The notes below the pieces were generated by a model. It had not been told where the DNA came from. It did no database searches and was given only the letters and a program-made list of their open reading frames with translations. The position numbers were made by a program, and so were the translations under genes. From Acanthamoeba sp. SK_2022b (taxonomy: Eukaryota; Discosea; Longamoebia; Acanthamoebidae), in assembly GCA_027943245.1 (NCBI GenBank), contig JANDJZ010000032.1, positions 155,349-219,348 of the forward strand: a stretch of 64,000 bases of DNA, in the 5' to 3' direction. Every line of letters begins with the position of its first letter. The stretch's first letter is position 1. Of this stretch, positions 11,464 to 24,007 are shown piece by piece.

Positions 11464-12783
11464 TCAAGGCAACATGTACACCACCTTGTTCCTCCCTTCC
11501 ATCTCCAGCTGGGGGTGGAACAGGCATACGCGTAAGCGATACATGCGAACAAATACATAAACAAATAGCTACAATTGAAAGAAGAGGTGGGCTCATGTAC
11601 GTAGGCGAGTTGGATGCGAGGGTCCCTCTCCAGGAGGTACCGGATGAAGTCGTCTGTGACCACCACCGGTCGGCCGTCCTTGGTTCGTCTGCACGTCCTC
11701 CCCCCACAAGAAGCAAATGTGAGATCAGCGAACGTCAACGGAGACGGGGAGTGAGCGAGAGGCAGGAGATCACCGGTCGGGGAACTGCTCGGGGAAGACG
11801 CAGCAGGGCACCACCGCGAAGCACTTGTTGTGGGCAAGCGCGAAATCGACGATCTGCGAGAAGCAAGAACACCAACGAACTCCGTCAGCCTGAGGTTCGG
11901 GCCAGAGACGGAGCGGAGGAGGTTACGGGTTCAGTCGCCTGGTCTGAGTGGAGCCCCACCACCGCCGAGCATTCTCGGAGGATGGCGCGTGCTGCGGCCG
12001 GTTCGAGCAGTGTGACCTCGGCCACCACCGGTGCGAAGGACGACTGCTTAGTCGACGACGGTGGCGCGGCGCCACTCCCGGCGTGCCCCTCTACCTCGTT
12101 ATCCTGTTGTCGTCGAGTCTCATCGCCTTGGTCTTCTCCTTCTCCATCGTGATGTCGTTGCTGTTGCTGTTGCTGGTTCCACAACCCGGTCTCGAACCAC
12201 GTGCATATCTGTTGGAATGCGGGCTTCTTCTGCTTCTTCAGTTGCCTGCAGCAGCGATCGCGCCAGCCCACACGCACGCGCAAGAAGAGGAGCATCGTGT
12301 GCACATGTTGCGCGTTGTGGTGAGTGATGAGTGAAGTGGCTGTGATTTACGGATAGATACTTTTTCTGTTTTCGGTTGAGCTTGGCGAGGCGGGGTTCGA
12401 TGAGGGTGGTGGGGATGTCGTGGCCGGTGCACTGCAGCTGGAAGGACAGATAGCCCTTCCCGCCCGCTACGTCCACCACCCCGCTCCCCTCACGCAGACG
12501 CTCCTCTCCGAACGTCTTCACCAGCCACTCCCGGAAACTGCGGCAGCACAATGAGATACATCTGCAGAGGAGAGGTGAAGGGGGAGGGCAAAGGCTGCCG
12601 ATGGGCTGAGGGTGAGACGACGCACATTCTGGCGCGGGCCGATCGGGGAAGCTTGTCCTCGAACGGGTCGGAGGGGTCGTGCTCTCTCCGCCTGGTCTCG
12701 GCCTTCTCCCGGCGGTGCTCCTCGATACGCTCCCGCTCCGCCTCACTCACGAACGCATGTCGGTACTTGCACCGCTCGCCCTG

Positions 12784-12823
<40 letters not shown>

Positions 12824-13780
12824 ACAGAGGCAGGGCAGTTTTCAACGACGGCGAAACGCAACGGCGCACACACCGACGTGAAGAAACCCACGCGTCTGTC
12901 GACGTACGTGTTCGCACTTGCCCTTCCACCAAAACTTGCACAGCGGAGGTATCGCACTGCCATCTGACGAGCGGGAGGTTGGTCGAATCTAAGCTCAGCA
13001 GAGAAGAGAGGGGAGAGGGGATGGAACCGGAAGAGACCGCGCGCTCGGGGACGATGGCCGAGTGGCGGGACACGTAGGCCGGGTTCTTGCTCTCGTCGGG
13101 AGAACGCCTGCGCGGGCCAAGCCGTGGGCCGGGTGAGCAAAAGGAGCACACAACGCAGACACGCAAGCAAGGAATGGGCACCGGCGAGGGGTGAAGTGCT
13201 TGCCCCGCTTGTTGGGCGTGGTGGAGGCGACGTCGCCGCTGGCGGTCGTGGCTGTGGCGACTTCCACCCACTGCTTGATCAGGCGCAGATTGGTCACCGT
13301 GATGCTCAGCGTGCCCGCCGTCGTTCGCTCGGGAAAGCCTTCGGCCGCTGCTCAAGCCCAAGCAACCAATGAGTTTGGAGCTGCCACACACGCACACACA
13401 TGCACGCACCGACGATGTCGCCAGGCTTGACGTTCTTGGTGGCCCACCAAAAGGTGCGCTCCCGCTCCTTCTCGCGCTCCTCGGCCCCTTCCGGCTGTTG
13501 CTGTTGGTGGTCGCTGTCGGGGCCTTGCCACGCGGGGAGAATGAAGCGGAGCTGGAGGACGGCGTCCTCGCCCGGCGCGAGGCTCTGGAGGTCAAAGAAG
13601 GCCAGACGCCGGCCCAGCAGGCGCTTCACCACCACTCGCCCCTCGGCGCACACGCGAACCTGCCGCTCCTCGCCCGGTTGCAGGTCTTCAAACGGCGCCA
13701 GCAGTCGATGGAACGTCGTAGACGCTGTCTGTTGAGGATGAGAATCCTCCTGCCCCTCCTTGCAGTGAATGAGAAATTGA
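11464..13780 (-). CDS. OB-fold, CCCH zinc finger and SAM-methyltransferase protein (copy 1)
   Basis: Predicted nucleic-acid methyltransferase. The N-terminal part (about 13775-13200) resembles an anticodon-binding-type OB fold: VRVCAEGRVVVKRLLGRRLA, then AFFDLQSL, NVKPGDIVG and GTLSITVTNLRL. A CCCH finger follows, split by an intron (CKFWWKGKCEH, then GERCKYRH). The SAM-binding domain reads FREWLVKTF and GSGVVDVAGGKGYLSFQL (12537-12361). A long exon (about 12266-11930) has a Gln-rich insertion and ends in CSAVVGLHSDQATEPV. Next come IVDFALAHNKCFAVVPCCVF, then DDFIRYLLERDPRIQLAY, and the last exon ends in NKVVYMLP with the stop at 11464. The intron inside the finger carries a TG microsatellite next to its acceptor. 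The first coding exon and start lie upstream of 13775 and were not resolved. Copy 2 at 51.8-53.2 kb shares the finger and methyltransferase but not the OB fold. The substrate is unknown; tRNA is a guess from the OB fold. Confidence 0.8.
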
Positions 13781-14164
13781 TTAATAGCAGTTTAATTTGA
13801 AGTTAATGGCACGAGATTGTGAATCGAATTGTAAAGGCGTTCAAGCATGGGCACTGGTAATACCCAGGGCACGGCCGATGTACTTTCCATCGTTTTTCGA
13901 TTGCGGTTAGCACCTCTTTGCTTTTTCTTTGTCTACTCCGAAGGCCACGAAGGCCAGCCGCAGAGACGAGCCAATCATCGGGGACATGACTGACTCTGGA
14001 CGGTGACGGTCACGGGGCGGTCAGACATTGGGTCAAATTGTTGCTGCAGTCGGATGTGTTGTTGCCGCGGTCAAATTGAGTGGCTGATGGTCAATGTACA
14101 AGTCTTCATTCGCCCACTCTACAAAACTGGGTGAAGCGACGGCACGCTGTGTGTTGTAAGCCCG
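13781..14164. other. Intergenic region
   Basis: It lies between the 5' end of methyltransferase copy 1 and the stop of the next gene, both on the minus strand. It probably contains the unresolved first exon and promoter of copy 1; an ATG at 13987 opens 24 codons before a stop. No other feature was seen. Confidence 0.4.
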
Positions 14165-17100
14165 TCACGTGTTGTTGGCTTCGAGGTCCTGCAGGAAGAC
14201 CGACCAGTCAAAGCTGCTCCGTCCGTCCTTCGGTCCTCCCTGACCAGCGCTGCCAACTTCGAGATCATCGACTGATCGCTGCGCAGGCGACGGCACAGAG
14301 TGCTGCTCGCCCGTCTCCCGAGTGGCGTAGTGCGTGGCGACAGAGGCGACTGCCATCGGTACTGGTGGGGGTGGTGGCCGTTCGTTGACGTTCAGTGACA
14401 CGCCGCCGCTCCAAGACTCGCGGCCGCGGGTCGTTTTGTCTGTCGCGGCTGCGACAGTTTGGCAGCCGTGAGGTATGTCCTGCCCGCTCTCCCTGCCCGG
14501 CTCGGCCCAAGCTCGGCCCTGCGTGACGAGCTCCAAGGCGCCCGGGGTCATCGTGGTGGAGAGCGTCGGTCGATCCGCCGAGATGCCCTGCTGATGCCGG
14601 GTGCCGGTCACGGAGGCGAAGCGGTCGCTAGAGAGGTGGCAATGGCCGGCGCTTGCCTGGGAGTAGAAGTCCCGGCGATCGGTCACACGAACAGCGGCAG
14701 CAGCACTCGTGGAAGTCAAGTGGGCATCGCACCGCCAAGACGCCGACAAGGCCGAAGAGGAGGGGGAGGAGAGCACACTGATGGCTCCAGCAACGGGAAT
14801 CGATGCCGGCGTCGTGTCCATTGCCTCGGCCAGCTGCAGGTAGTGATCCACCGCACCACGGCACACTGGATGGAGGTTGCTCCACTCGCAGCTCATCAAC
14901 ATCACGCTGCGCACCAGGTCCGCTCTGTCGAGGGGCCCGCGTCAGTCGTCTCCTCCCACACAAAGCAGTGGTCAGCCATCCTCAGAGTAAAGGCGGGTCG
15001 TGGTTGTACCGCTTGAAGTGGAGCAGCACGTCACAGAGCGTCTGGTAGGCTGGAATGGTGGTGGGGCCCATGCGAGCTATGTGGGGGCTTTGCAGCTGTG
15101 TTGCGTGAGGGAGGGGGGAGTAAGCAGGTGAGGCATATACCGTGCTGGACAAGCGTGAGGGTTGAGAGGGGGACAGGCGTACCGACTCAATGAATCGGGA
15201 GACCCAGTGCCACGACCGGACCTCATCACCGCGCATGAGGTGGTACCGAGCCCGCGCCGCGAGCCGGAACAGCACGATCGTCGTGTGAAAGCCATCCCCC
15301 AAGTAGCCTTTTGTTTGCGCGTGAACTGCGCACATGTGAGCGACAAAGCAACCGACGGACCAGGATGACCACTGCAGTTGATGACGGTGGCGGGAAGAGA
15401 GGGAGGGGGCGCTGAAAAGGCGAGCGTGCCTGCTTCGAGCGTTGCCTCCAATTGCAGCAGGGATTTGAGAAACCGTGTGAGAGAAGCCTCGTCCATGTAC
15501 TCCTGTGGGTGAATGAAAAACACGATGAGCAACAGATGGACCTGCAATTGCAACAGCTGGCGCCAGGGCCAGTCAATTACCTGCGGGAACGGTTTGGCGG
15601 AGGTGTTCTGCTCGTGATCCTTGGCGATCTGCTCCCATTGCTTGAGCGTCATCCAACAAACGGACAAATGTCTGCACACAACATGAGGAGGAGGGAGGAG
15701 GAGGAGGAGAAAACAACGAAGGCGCTTGAGCATGTACGTAGCGGAAGTTGGGGGGGGGGTCGTGGCGCGTATGAGGTACCGGTCGGCGTCGCGTATTCGA
15801 ATATACCGGTTGTAGAGCGTCCTTGAACGCTCGTTAAAGAGATTGTCGTCTGTGTGCTCAGGGAAGATTGCCCGCTTGCTGTCATAATACGGACTGACGG
15901 GCGCCTGTGCCGTTCACGAGAGACGACCGGTCAATCAGCGTACACGAGGCAACAACTCGGCAACCGCGGTCGATGAGCAGCAGCAGCAGCAGCAGCCACG
16001 CAAAAAAGAGTTTGACCAGAATAGTGGGACAACGTGCCTTGCTATTGTAGTCGGCCAGGATTAGGGCCTTGTCCTCAGCGGGGCAAAGCGGGTCGATGAC
16101 GGTGGCGATCACGCACTTGGCAAAGATGTCGCTGTTGTAGGCTCCGATTCGGCGACAGATGGTGGCCGCCAGGTGCACAAAGTAACCGAATCGCTTGAGG
16201 TCGCCCTGCACGCGCACACGCGATGGATGCAGAGATCAGCAGAGAGACATGGCTCAGCTGTTGTCGAATCGATTACTGTCGACTTACCCGACCAAATGTA
16301 AGCCCACCCAAGCAGATTAGGGCCTCGGCCACTTCGTAGCTCGAGGAATCGAACAGGTAGGCCAGGTGATGCCGCGCCACCCGATAAAAGTCGTTCCCTC
16401 GCTTGTCGTTCCCGAGCCAGAACGCAGCTACGCATACGACCGCAACGCAGAGTGAGTGAGTTGTGGTGTCATTGTTACCCGCAGGCCTCGAAGGGTGGGC
16501 GAGTTGTGAGTGTTACCCGAGGCCAAGGCAACGTTGACGCTCAGCGCCAGCGGGCTGCCCATGTCCTCCTCGGACCCGGCCAGAATGCGGCGCACGCTGC
16601 TCTCGTGCAGAATGGACGGGTGGAGTGGGGTGTAGTTCCAGATGTAGCTCTCGAACATCTTCATCAGATCTGCGCATCGAGTGGCAACAAAGGCGTTAGT
16701 GTGTCGGTGAGCGGCCCAAGGGGATAAGAAAGATGGCCGTACTTAACCCCTCTGAGACGAAGCTCAGGTGGCGACCGTCTTGGCGGGACAGGGACACCAC
16801 GGCCGTGCGTTGGGTCTTCTCCGCTGCCGTCGGTCGTGTCCTGCCCGTGGCGCTCAACATGATATGCTGACGTAGTGACGCCAAGCCATCGTCGCCTTCC
16901 TTGGCCAACGCGCGAGGCTTGGAGCCGACGAGCGCGGGCGACGACGGTGCAGTTGGCAACGCCGATGAGGAGGAGGAGGAGGAGGAGGAGGAGGAGGAGA
17001 GCAGCGACGCGGCTGGCGAATCGAGAGCGGAGAGTGAGGAGAACGAAGAGGTAGGGGACGAGAGGCCCACCAGCCCGGGCGGTGGAGTGTGCGGGAAGAA

Positions 17101-18084
17101 CTGGGCGGTGGTCGCGAGGCGTCGCCCGCCATCGACGGGCTTTGGCTCGCCGCCTCCTCCGATCGCAGGAGCCTCTCGCCTGACCAGATGCTGCCGCATT
17201 GCCGCCGCGTTGTCGCTCTTTGCCCGCCACTCCTCGCCGCTGTTGGCCACCGCGCCCCTCAGCCATCCCTCGCCCGCTCCTTCGCTTTCGTTCTTTGCCA
17301 CCTTCGGTGCTCCTTCGTTTTCGTTCTTTTGCGACGCTGCCTGTCGCTCGACTGGCTCGTCATTATGTACATCCTGCTCCGAGTCCTGCTCCTCGCTCTC
17401 GCTGTCCTCCTCCTCCTCTTCGCTGTCGGCTGACCGCTTGCTTCCCCTCGATCCCGATGGCGGCGTGCTTGAGGTCAAGCTCCCGCCTCTCAACCGCTTC
17501 TTATGGAACAGCCCGGCGCCCAGCGGGTGGACCGTCCCGGCGTTGGCCTCACTCAGAAAGGCCGCCACATTGAATCCACTGACCGCTCCGGTCTTGACCT
17601 CCTCCATAGAGGCCTCGCCCTGGCCGTGCGGAGTAGTTCTCGTCTTCGATGTGTGATATCGCAACCAGTCCAGATTCTCCGGCGCAGCAGCAGCAGCACC
17701 AGAGGCCAACAACGATGCATCTGAAGGGGGCGACTGGCGCTGAAGCTGATCTTCGTGCTGCTTGAGGATGGACTGGAGTTGTGCCTGCTGCTGCTTGCGT
17801 TCTTCGGCCTGCTTGTCGCGTAGCAGCTTGATCCTCGTCTTGCTGAGGTACTGTTCGATGCCACCCGGATGAGCAGGTGGCGGAGAGGAGGAGGAGGACG
17901 ATGAGGAAGAGAGCCCGCGAGGAGGACCCACCCCCTGGGGGCCATCGCCTCCTCGTCGGCGCTTTTTGCCGCCCAGATCGACCTTGAACCGAAAGATGTA
18001 CTTTGTGGCCTCCTCACCAGACCCGCCCACGATCGAAGGCGGCACCGTTTCTGCGGCTGTCGGCGAGTTCGCGTTCTTCTTCAT
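14165..18084 (-). CDS. Large protein with fungal transcription factor-like middle region
   Basis: A multi-exon gene. The start ATG at 18084 opens MKKNANSPTAAETVPP, followed by about 400 low-complexity residues (Ser, Glu and Gln runs, coiled-coil-like DKQAEERKQQQAQLQ) down to LSFVSEG near 16740. Downstream exons encode a helical segment: ESYIWNYTPLHPSILHESSV, then FYRVARHHLAYLFDSSSYEV, AEALICLGGLTFGRGDLKRF and GYFVHLAATICRRIGAYNSD. The pattern (leucine-rich helix, aromatic-Gly, helix with A-x-x-x-R-R-x-G) resembles the middle homology region of fungal Zn2Cys6 regulators, reported also in amoebae. Later exons (SYLGDGFHTTIVLFRLAARA; AYQTLCDVLLHFKRYN) are helical too. The C-terminal exon is Ser/Thr/Pro-rich and ends SVFLQDLEANNT, stop at 14165. 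No Zn2Cys6 cluster is visible, so DNA binding is unproven; assignment is tentative. Confidence 0.6.
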
Positions 18085-18413
18085 TTTGTGTTTTGTGGAT
18101 TTTCTAAATGGAATGGATGCTGGCCAAAATCTCCCGCCTCTTTCCGCTCGGTGCTGGGGCGGCCCGAGTAGGGATCGAGATATTGCTTCTCTCCTTATTG
18201 TGCGTTCCTTTCTTTCTCGCAACAAGGGAGGGGGGGGGGGCAAGAAACGCCGTTGCTGCACCTGTGTTCTCTCTTCTGCCGCTTTTTGTCTTGCCTCGAG
18301 CAATTACCCGATTTGTTGTCGACCAATCTCCTGCCGGACCTGCCCGTTGCCGATCACGTTGCTCTATCGCCCAAGGCACGCGCCCCAGGATAGAAGCACG
18401 GCAAGGGGATCGG

Positions 18414-20558
18414 TCACACAAACGACCAAACCTTGATCGTCTGGTTGTTGGTGTGTGCGCGCGCAACAGGCTCAGGTGAGGCGCCGAAAAGGATGCGCCA
18501 GATTAAAGAGTGAGAGGGGGGGGGGTGAAACCTTGTCCCACGAGGCGGAGACGATTTTGTGAGAATCGTTTTGTACAGATCGAAGCCCACCTGGCGAGGA
18601 CAGGCAGAGAGGTGAGCAAGTGAGCGGAGCAGTACGACGGTGATGGTCGCGGGTAGTTGCGCACACCTTCATGCTCCTTGAAGGACTGCAGGCGTCGCCT
18701 CTGCCGCAGTTCCCACACGAACAGCCAGTCGTTGGAGTCGCCGCTCACCACGTACCCGCTGTCGGCCCACATACAAAACACGGTGCCTGAATGCCCTCGT
18801 AGTGTCTCGACGCACTGCCCGCTCCTGATGTCCCACACTACGCTCACGCAAGCAGATAAATAAGAAATGGAGAAAGAGAGAGAGAGAAAAGCACGAGGTT
18901 GTTAGGCTTACTCTTGACCGTCCGGTCGGATGAAGCTGTGATGACGGCGCCCTGGTGGTAGTGAACGGCCCAGATGCTGTCAGTGTGCCCGGACATTTCG
19001 AGCTTGCATAGCCCCGTTTCGGTGTCCCAGAGTCGAATGATTTTGTCTGAGGAGCCGGTCAGCAACGGATCCACCGGTCCGCTCTGCCCACACGCGTACA
19101 TGGACTGGGGGGGGGGGGGCGAAAGGGAAGCAGCGCTCAGCGCGTCAGTGCGCTCTCCCTACCACCTCCTCCTCATGCTCCAGCGCTTCATCGTGCTGCG
19201 ATCAGAGTCGAATGATTGTTCCTTACCATCACGTTGGCCGACGTGGGATTTGTGTATCGATGAAGCACTTCCCTCTTTTCCGAGTCCCACAGCGCCAGCG
19301 AAGCTGCGTTTCCAGAGGAGGCCCGGAGAAGGATCGCGTGATCAGGTCGCAGTCACAGAGCGTACGTGGCAAGATGAGAGGGAGATACCGACGGAACCTG
19401 GACAGAGAACCCTGTTGTTCTCGGGGAAGAGGTGGACACACCACTTGGCGCGACGAAAAAGCGATGGTTAACGCGTGAGTCGGGCAAAGCCACGCCAAGG
19501 CTAGCTAGATACCATCAAAATGGAACCCGCCTCCTTCAGCACGTTTGTACATTCGCCTGTTTTCACGTCCCAAAACCTGCGCAGCGGGAGAAAAAGCCGG
19601 GGTGAGAAATGAAACGCTCAGCGCCGAGATCTGGAGCTCATGACCATGTCCACCGCTGGCATCACGTACCTCACTGTTGAATCAAAGGAGCCGCTGATGA
19701 CCGTGTCATCATGAAAGTCTACACTGTCCACCTCTGCTTGCATGACGCATACAGAGGTCACCAACGAGTAGACTCGCTCTCTCTCTCTCTCTCTGGGGAA
19801 AAGGGCAAACGCGCAAAGAGAGAGCGAGGTAGAGAGAGAGAGAGAGTAGATACCTCCGGTATGGCCCTTCATGGTCCTGATGCAGGCGCCCGTTTTGAGA
19901 TCCCACACGCACACCATTCGATCTACACCACTGCTCACCGCTCGGTGGTTCTTATCGAACCGGACGCATCTAATGAAGTCCCGGTGCCCTGTCAGGGCCT
20001 TGATGGAGTACGATCCGTTCTCCCAGTTGTCTGACACGAGAAGGAGAGTCAGAGAAGAGAACGAACCAAAGCATGCACGTCAGTTCAATCGACGAGAATA
20101 CCAGCAACAAGAGAGAGAGAGAGAGAGAGACGCACTGCGAATGCGGACGTGGTAGTTACAAAAGAGGTCTTTGTAGCGACTGTCGTCAATGTCTGGCGCG
20201 AGGGCATCGGTCGTGCCGCTGGCCGGGTTCCCAGAGGTCCACGACACGACCTCGCTGAAGTCCTTTTCCACCACTCGCTTCCACACTGCGTCGCCAGTGG
20301 CACGCCCACAGTTGAGTCTGAGAAGCTGAGGTACCCAAGCTGCGGCACAGGGGGCATTGAGGGCTGCGCAGCACCACGTACGCGGATTGGAGGAGGCCAA
20401 GTCATGCCAGTGACGGCAAGTGAGCCCTATGCTGCGCACCAGGAAGGGCAGGTCATCGAGGAAGAGGTTGAAGATTTGCAGCACCATCTCAGGAGGTAGC
20501 ATGCTGAAAGGCGTTTCATGGTATGGCAAGAAGTGGTTGAGCAGCTTTGACTCCTCCT

Positions 20559-20593
<35 letters not shown>

Positions 20594-20946
20594 TCCTCCT
20601 CCTCTGGAACCTGCATGCGTTTCTCACCCTCTTCATCAGCTTCTTCCTCGCCCTCTTGTGATTTGACACCATGCCTCAGCAGAACGCCATTGGCCACCTG
20701 AATTCGCTCACCGTGCAGAAGATTGTCGCACACCTCAACATGCTGACAGTTCTTCTCCTCCGAAGCTTCTCGCTTCCTCTTGATCGCGTTTGGCTGTGCA
20801 CTGTCGTCACCCGCAGCTGGGCTTCCATTTCCCTCGATATCCATCCTTTCATTGTCTTCGGTAGGAATAATCTCCCCTCCCTCCTGCCCTCTCCCGTTAC
20901 CCTCTGCAGCTTGTGGCTTCGCACGGCCCCACAGCGCTTGCAACAT
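18414..20946 (-). CDS. F-box and WD40-repeat protein
   Basis: Likely substrate receptor of an SCF (Skp1-Cullin-F-box) ubiquitin ligase. From the ATG at 20946 the protein starts MLQALWGRAKPQ and runs through an acidic region with an alanine tract (GCC repeats at 20560-20592). The F-box follows: FSMLPPEMVLQIFNLFLDDL, then SIGLTCRHWHDLA. Successive exons encode WD repeats: SIKALTGHRDFIRCVRFDKN, MVCVWDLKTGACIRTMKGHT, DSVDFHDDTVISGSFDSTVR, ASLALWDSEKREVLHRY, KIIRLWDTETGLCKLEMSGH, IWAVHYHQGAVITASSDRTV, SVVWDIRSGQCVETLRGHSG, VSGDSNDWLFVWEL and KIVSASWDK. The last exon ends TIKVWSFV at 18414. About seven blades fit one complete propeller. Start choice: the ATG gives the first Met after an in-frame AT-rich leader. 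Confidence 0.88.
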
Positions 20947-21408
20947 GGTGGCGCTGCAGTCTGACGACAAAACAGAAACCTTGGCTCGAGAACAATAAAA
21001 AAGAACCAAAAAAACAATAAAAAAGAAAAGAAAACAAGATAAAAAGAAATAAGCGGTGAAAAAAAAAGAATTCCCGGAGGAATTTTTCTCCTGCTTGTGT
21101 CAGGGACTGGACACTGGTGCCTGCGGCAGCTGCGCAGCCGTCTGATGGGCTGCTCAGGCATGCATGGTGCACGGCTGGCCGCTTGAGATCCAGAGCAGAG
21201 GTCGCACAGCCGCATTGACGGCGATTAAAGACTGGAGCAGCGGCACCCAATGGTGTGGTTCTTAATAATGAGCCAAGCCAGAGGAAGGCGATCGGCCGTG
21301 GTGCAAGGACCTGGTTGTTCCATTGACGAGGTGCTGGATCATCCTCTTTCACTATAGAGGGACTCGCTTTCCCCTTGTTGACAGTGGAGGGCGCGCCTAG
21401 AGCTGGTG
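20947..21408. other. Intergenic region between minus-strand genes
   Basis: It lies between the F-box/WD gene start and the stop of the alanyl-tRNA editing gene. The part near 20990-21075 is A-rich (poly-A interruptions). No gene or structured RNA was recognised. Confidence 0.4.
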
Positions 21409-23346
21409 TCAAGGCAAAGCTTGAAGCCGCGAGCGAAGTAGGTCGACCGCATCGCCGCGGCGCTTGAATGAAGAGGCGCGACCCTGGAAGGTGTTGCCAC
21501 GGCCTCCGCCCTTGCCCTGCAACAGCTCGGCCACCTGCTTGCCGGTCTCGGCCACGAGCGCCTGCGGTCCCTGTAGAATGAACTGGCCGCCCTCCCCGCC
21601 GTCGCTGAAGCTCAAGAACAGGACCAGATCCCCTGCAGCCGCCCCCGCAGCTTCCTGCCGCGCGACAGAAAGCCAGAGAGGCCACTAGGCTCAGCGTCAA
21701 GTTCTTCTACCCCATCTACAGAAGGGCTGGTACCTGCGCAGCCTTGGCTGTGGCCTGGAGGAACGACATGTCCACGTCGTCGCGGTGCACGTCCACGAGT
21801 TTGTGCCCCTCCCTGACCGCGCTTTGGCCGACGAATACGGCCAAGTCCTTCATCAGCTTCCGTTTCTGCTGCATCACTGTACAACACGAGCGTGGAGAAT
21901 GTGTCTGTTCATCGATATCCCATTTCTTTCGAACGGATCGGGGGCGTCAATCAGGCACGTACACGCTTTAACGTCGTTGTTTATGCGCGTGGCGGCGGCA
22001 ACATGCTCCATGGGTGCGCACTGGAGTGTGATGTTGAGCTTCTTCTCACGTTCGGTCCACGTCGACACTGCTCGGGACAACTGGTGGCGTAGCAATGAGA
22101 GGGGAGGGGGGAAGGTGACAATCCGCGGACCGAAGAGTCAAAAAAGGGATGCACTCAAGAAGGTACCCGGCCGCCTGCTAGGAAGGATACGCGGACCATG
22201 CCCTTCTTGGGTTCCGTCCCCACGAACTTGATCATCTGCAGCTCGCTCAGGTTGCTCACGTGTGTGCCGCAGCAGGTGTTCATGTCCACTCTGAGAAGAG
22301 GTTAATGAGTTGTTGAGGAGTAATCGCCAACGACGTGTGGTGACAGGCATGTTGTGATGGTACCCAGAGATCTCTATGAGGCGAATGACGCCCAAATTTG
22401 TCGGCAGGCCGCGAGAACGCACCGACTCGGGCAGCGCTGCCTTATCCTCTTCGGTCCGCACCTCGTGGCATCGCACGGGCTTGGCCTGTCTGATCTCCCT
22501 GTGGCCACATGGGCAGACCGGGCAATGCGATCTCAGCAACCCGCATCCAAGGTGAAGAACTGAAGGGGTTACTACTCATTGGCAAGGTCTTCAAGACGGT
22601 TGAGATCCTCGGGACTGAGCTTGGGAACGTTAAAGTCTGGAACAAGAGATAGAGAGAGAGAGAGAGACCTCATAAGGTTGACCAGAAGCGAAGGCGAGGG
22701 CTAGCTAACAGTAAGAATATGGCGTACCGATGGTGCACATGTCCTTGCCCAACGACCAGGACGCAGTGTCGGCGTTGAAGCGGGACATGGCCAGCGCGGA
22801 AATCAAGTGTTGAGCTGGTGGAGTGGTTTGTTTGTTGTGTGGTTTGTGAGTGACCGCGCCTGATGCACCAGGCCCGCAGCTCAATAGCCAGCGTGTTCAG
22901 CAGTGCCGTTGTTTACCCGTGTGCTGCTGCATGTGGTCGAACCTGCGTCCCCACTCTACGTTGAGAAGTACTTTGCTGGGATCGACAGGCACCGAGGGCA
23001 GGGCGTGCAGCACCCGTCCGTCGGCATGCCGGAAGACCTGGCCCACCGGTACCCCATCGACCTGCACTCACAATCGCATTTTTAACTCTCTTTCCCTCAT
23101 CTTTTGTTTGAAGATTAAATAGACATAACGAGATTTATGGGGGCGTACGGTGCCTGCGTCGGACGGCTGTCCGCCGCCTTCGGGGAAAAGGATGGAGTCC
23201 TCGAACTCCACCAGCACCCCATCCTCCTTCTTCTGGGGAAACTCGGAGGACAGGGGCCACCAAGCCTTGACTCGTGTCTGCAGCTCCCGCGCATACGCGT
23301 CACGCTGGCACGCCAGCACCTCAAGAGGAGGAGGAGAGGTGGACAT
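21409..23346 (-). CDS. AARSD1: Alanyl-tRNA editing protein, AlaX/AARSD1 type
   Basis: Free-standing editing factor that would hydrolyse Ser- or Gly-mischarged tRNA-Ala. From the ATG at 23346: MSTSPPPLEVLACQRDAYAR, then the signature region GVLVEFEDSILFPEGGGQPS (the GGGQ loop). The following exon gives VDGVPVGQVFRHADGRVLHA and ends RRFDHMQQHT; the next continues AQHLISALAMSRFNADTASW. Together they supply the HxxxH zinc motif of the editing domain. A later exon has VDMNTCCGTHVSNLSELQMI, the CxxxH zinc pair. The C-terminal exons (KRKLMKDLAVFVGQSAV; DLVLFLSFSDGGEGGQFILQ; KGGGRGNTFQGRASSFKR) resemble the C-Ala-like tail of AARSD1, ending at 21409. All zinc ligands are present, so an active enzyme is expected. 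It is divergent from the next gene. Confidence 0.9.
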
Positions 23347-24007
23347 AAGAGTGGTTTTTAGGTTTTGATGGAGTGAGCTCGTGAGCGGCAAGAGGCGGCT
23401 TGTGCTGCTTGTGACCGTCCTCCGCATAGGGGTGCTGCGTGACGGAGTTGGGCAGGAAGAATTCGCACCGTTAAGGTAACAATTTCTTGCAAGAAAATTG
23501 TGCCCCTCGGGCTCAGCGCCTGCGTAACGTGAGGCCTTGCTGCTCTCGTTCATCTTGCGTGCAGCGCCACTGGAAACCACAAAACGTTTCCCAGGGAGAC
23601 ACAAACGCTGCCCAGAAGAGGCCTTGCTTCCTTCGGCTCTTTTTACTGACTCCCCACACCAGTAAAAGTCCCCTCCGATGACCACAACCTCAGAGCTGTG
23701 TGGACTGGTCGTGCCGCGGGCCAGCCCAAGCCAAAGCCGGCTGGCAACCCGGAGAATTTCCGCCACGAACGTAGAGAAGGTATTGCCCAGCCTGGGACAC
23801 ACTCCGCGAGTTAGTTTCTGTCTGCCTCAACAGCTTCAACACACCATATTTTAGGACACGACCACAAAACTACTCGTAGTTACATACTACGACCTCCCTC
23901 TCGCGCGAGCCTTGCACTTCCTACACAACCACCTCCACCGTAAGTCTCGACTTTCTTTCTTATTGTTGCTCTGTTGCGGCCCGCCCACCCATACGCGTAG
24001 ACGCACG
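23347..24007. promoter_or_regulatory. Divergent intergenic region
   Basis: This 660-bp gap lies between two divergent genes. The minus frame of the editing protein stays partly open upstream of its ATG, but it shows no family similarity there. No TATA box or RNA gene was recognised. Confidence 0.4.

Noticed and set aside
16969..17001. GAG trinucleotide array as a separate repeat element
   Set aside because: It encodes the poly-Ser tract of the minus-strand gene, so it is treated as part of that coding sequence.
23347..23802. Upstream extension of the alanyl-tRNA editing protein
   Set aside because: The frame is open but shows no conservation with the family; the ATG at 23346 gives the expected N-terminus.
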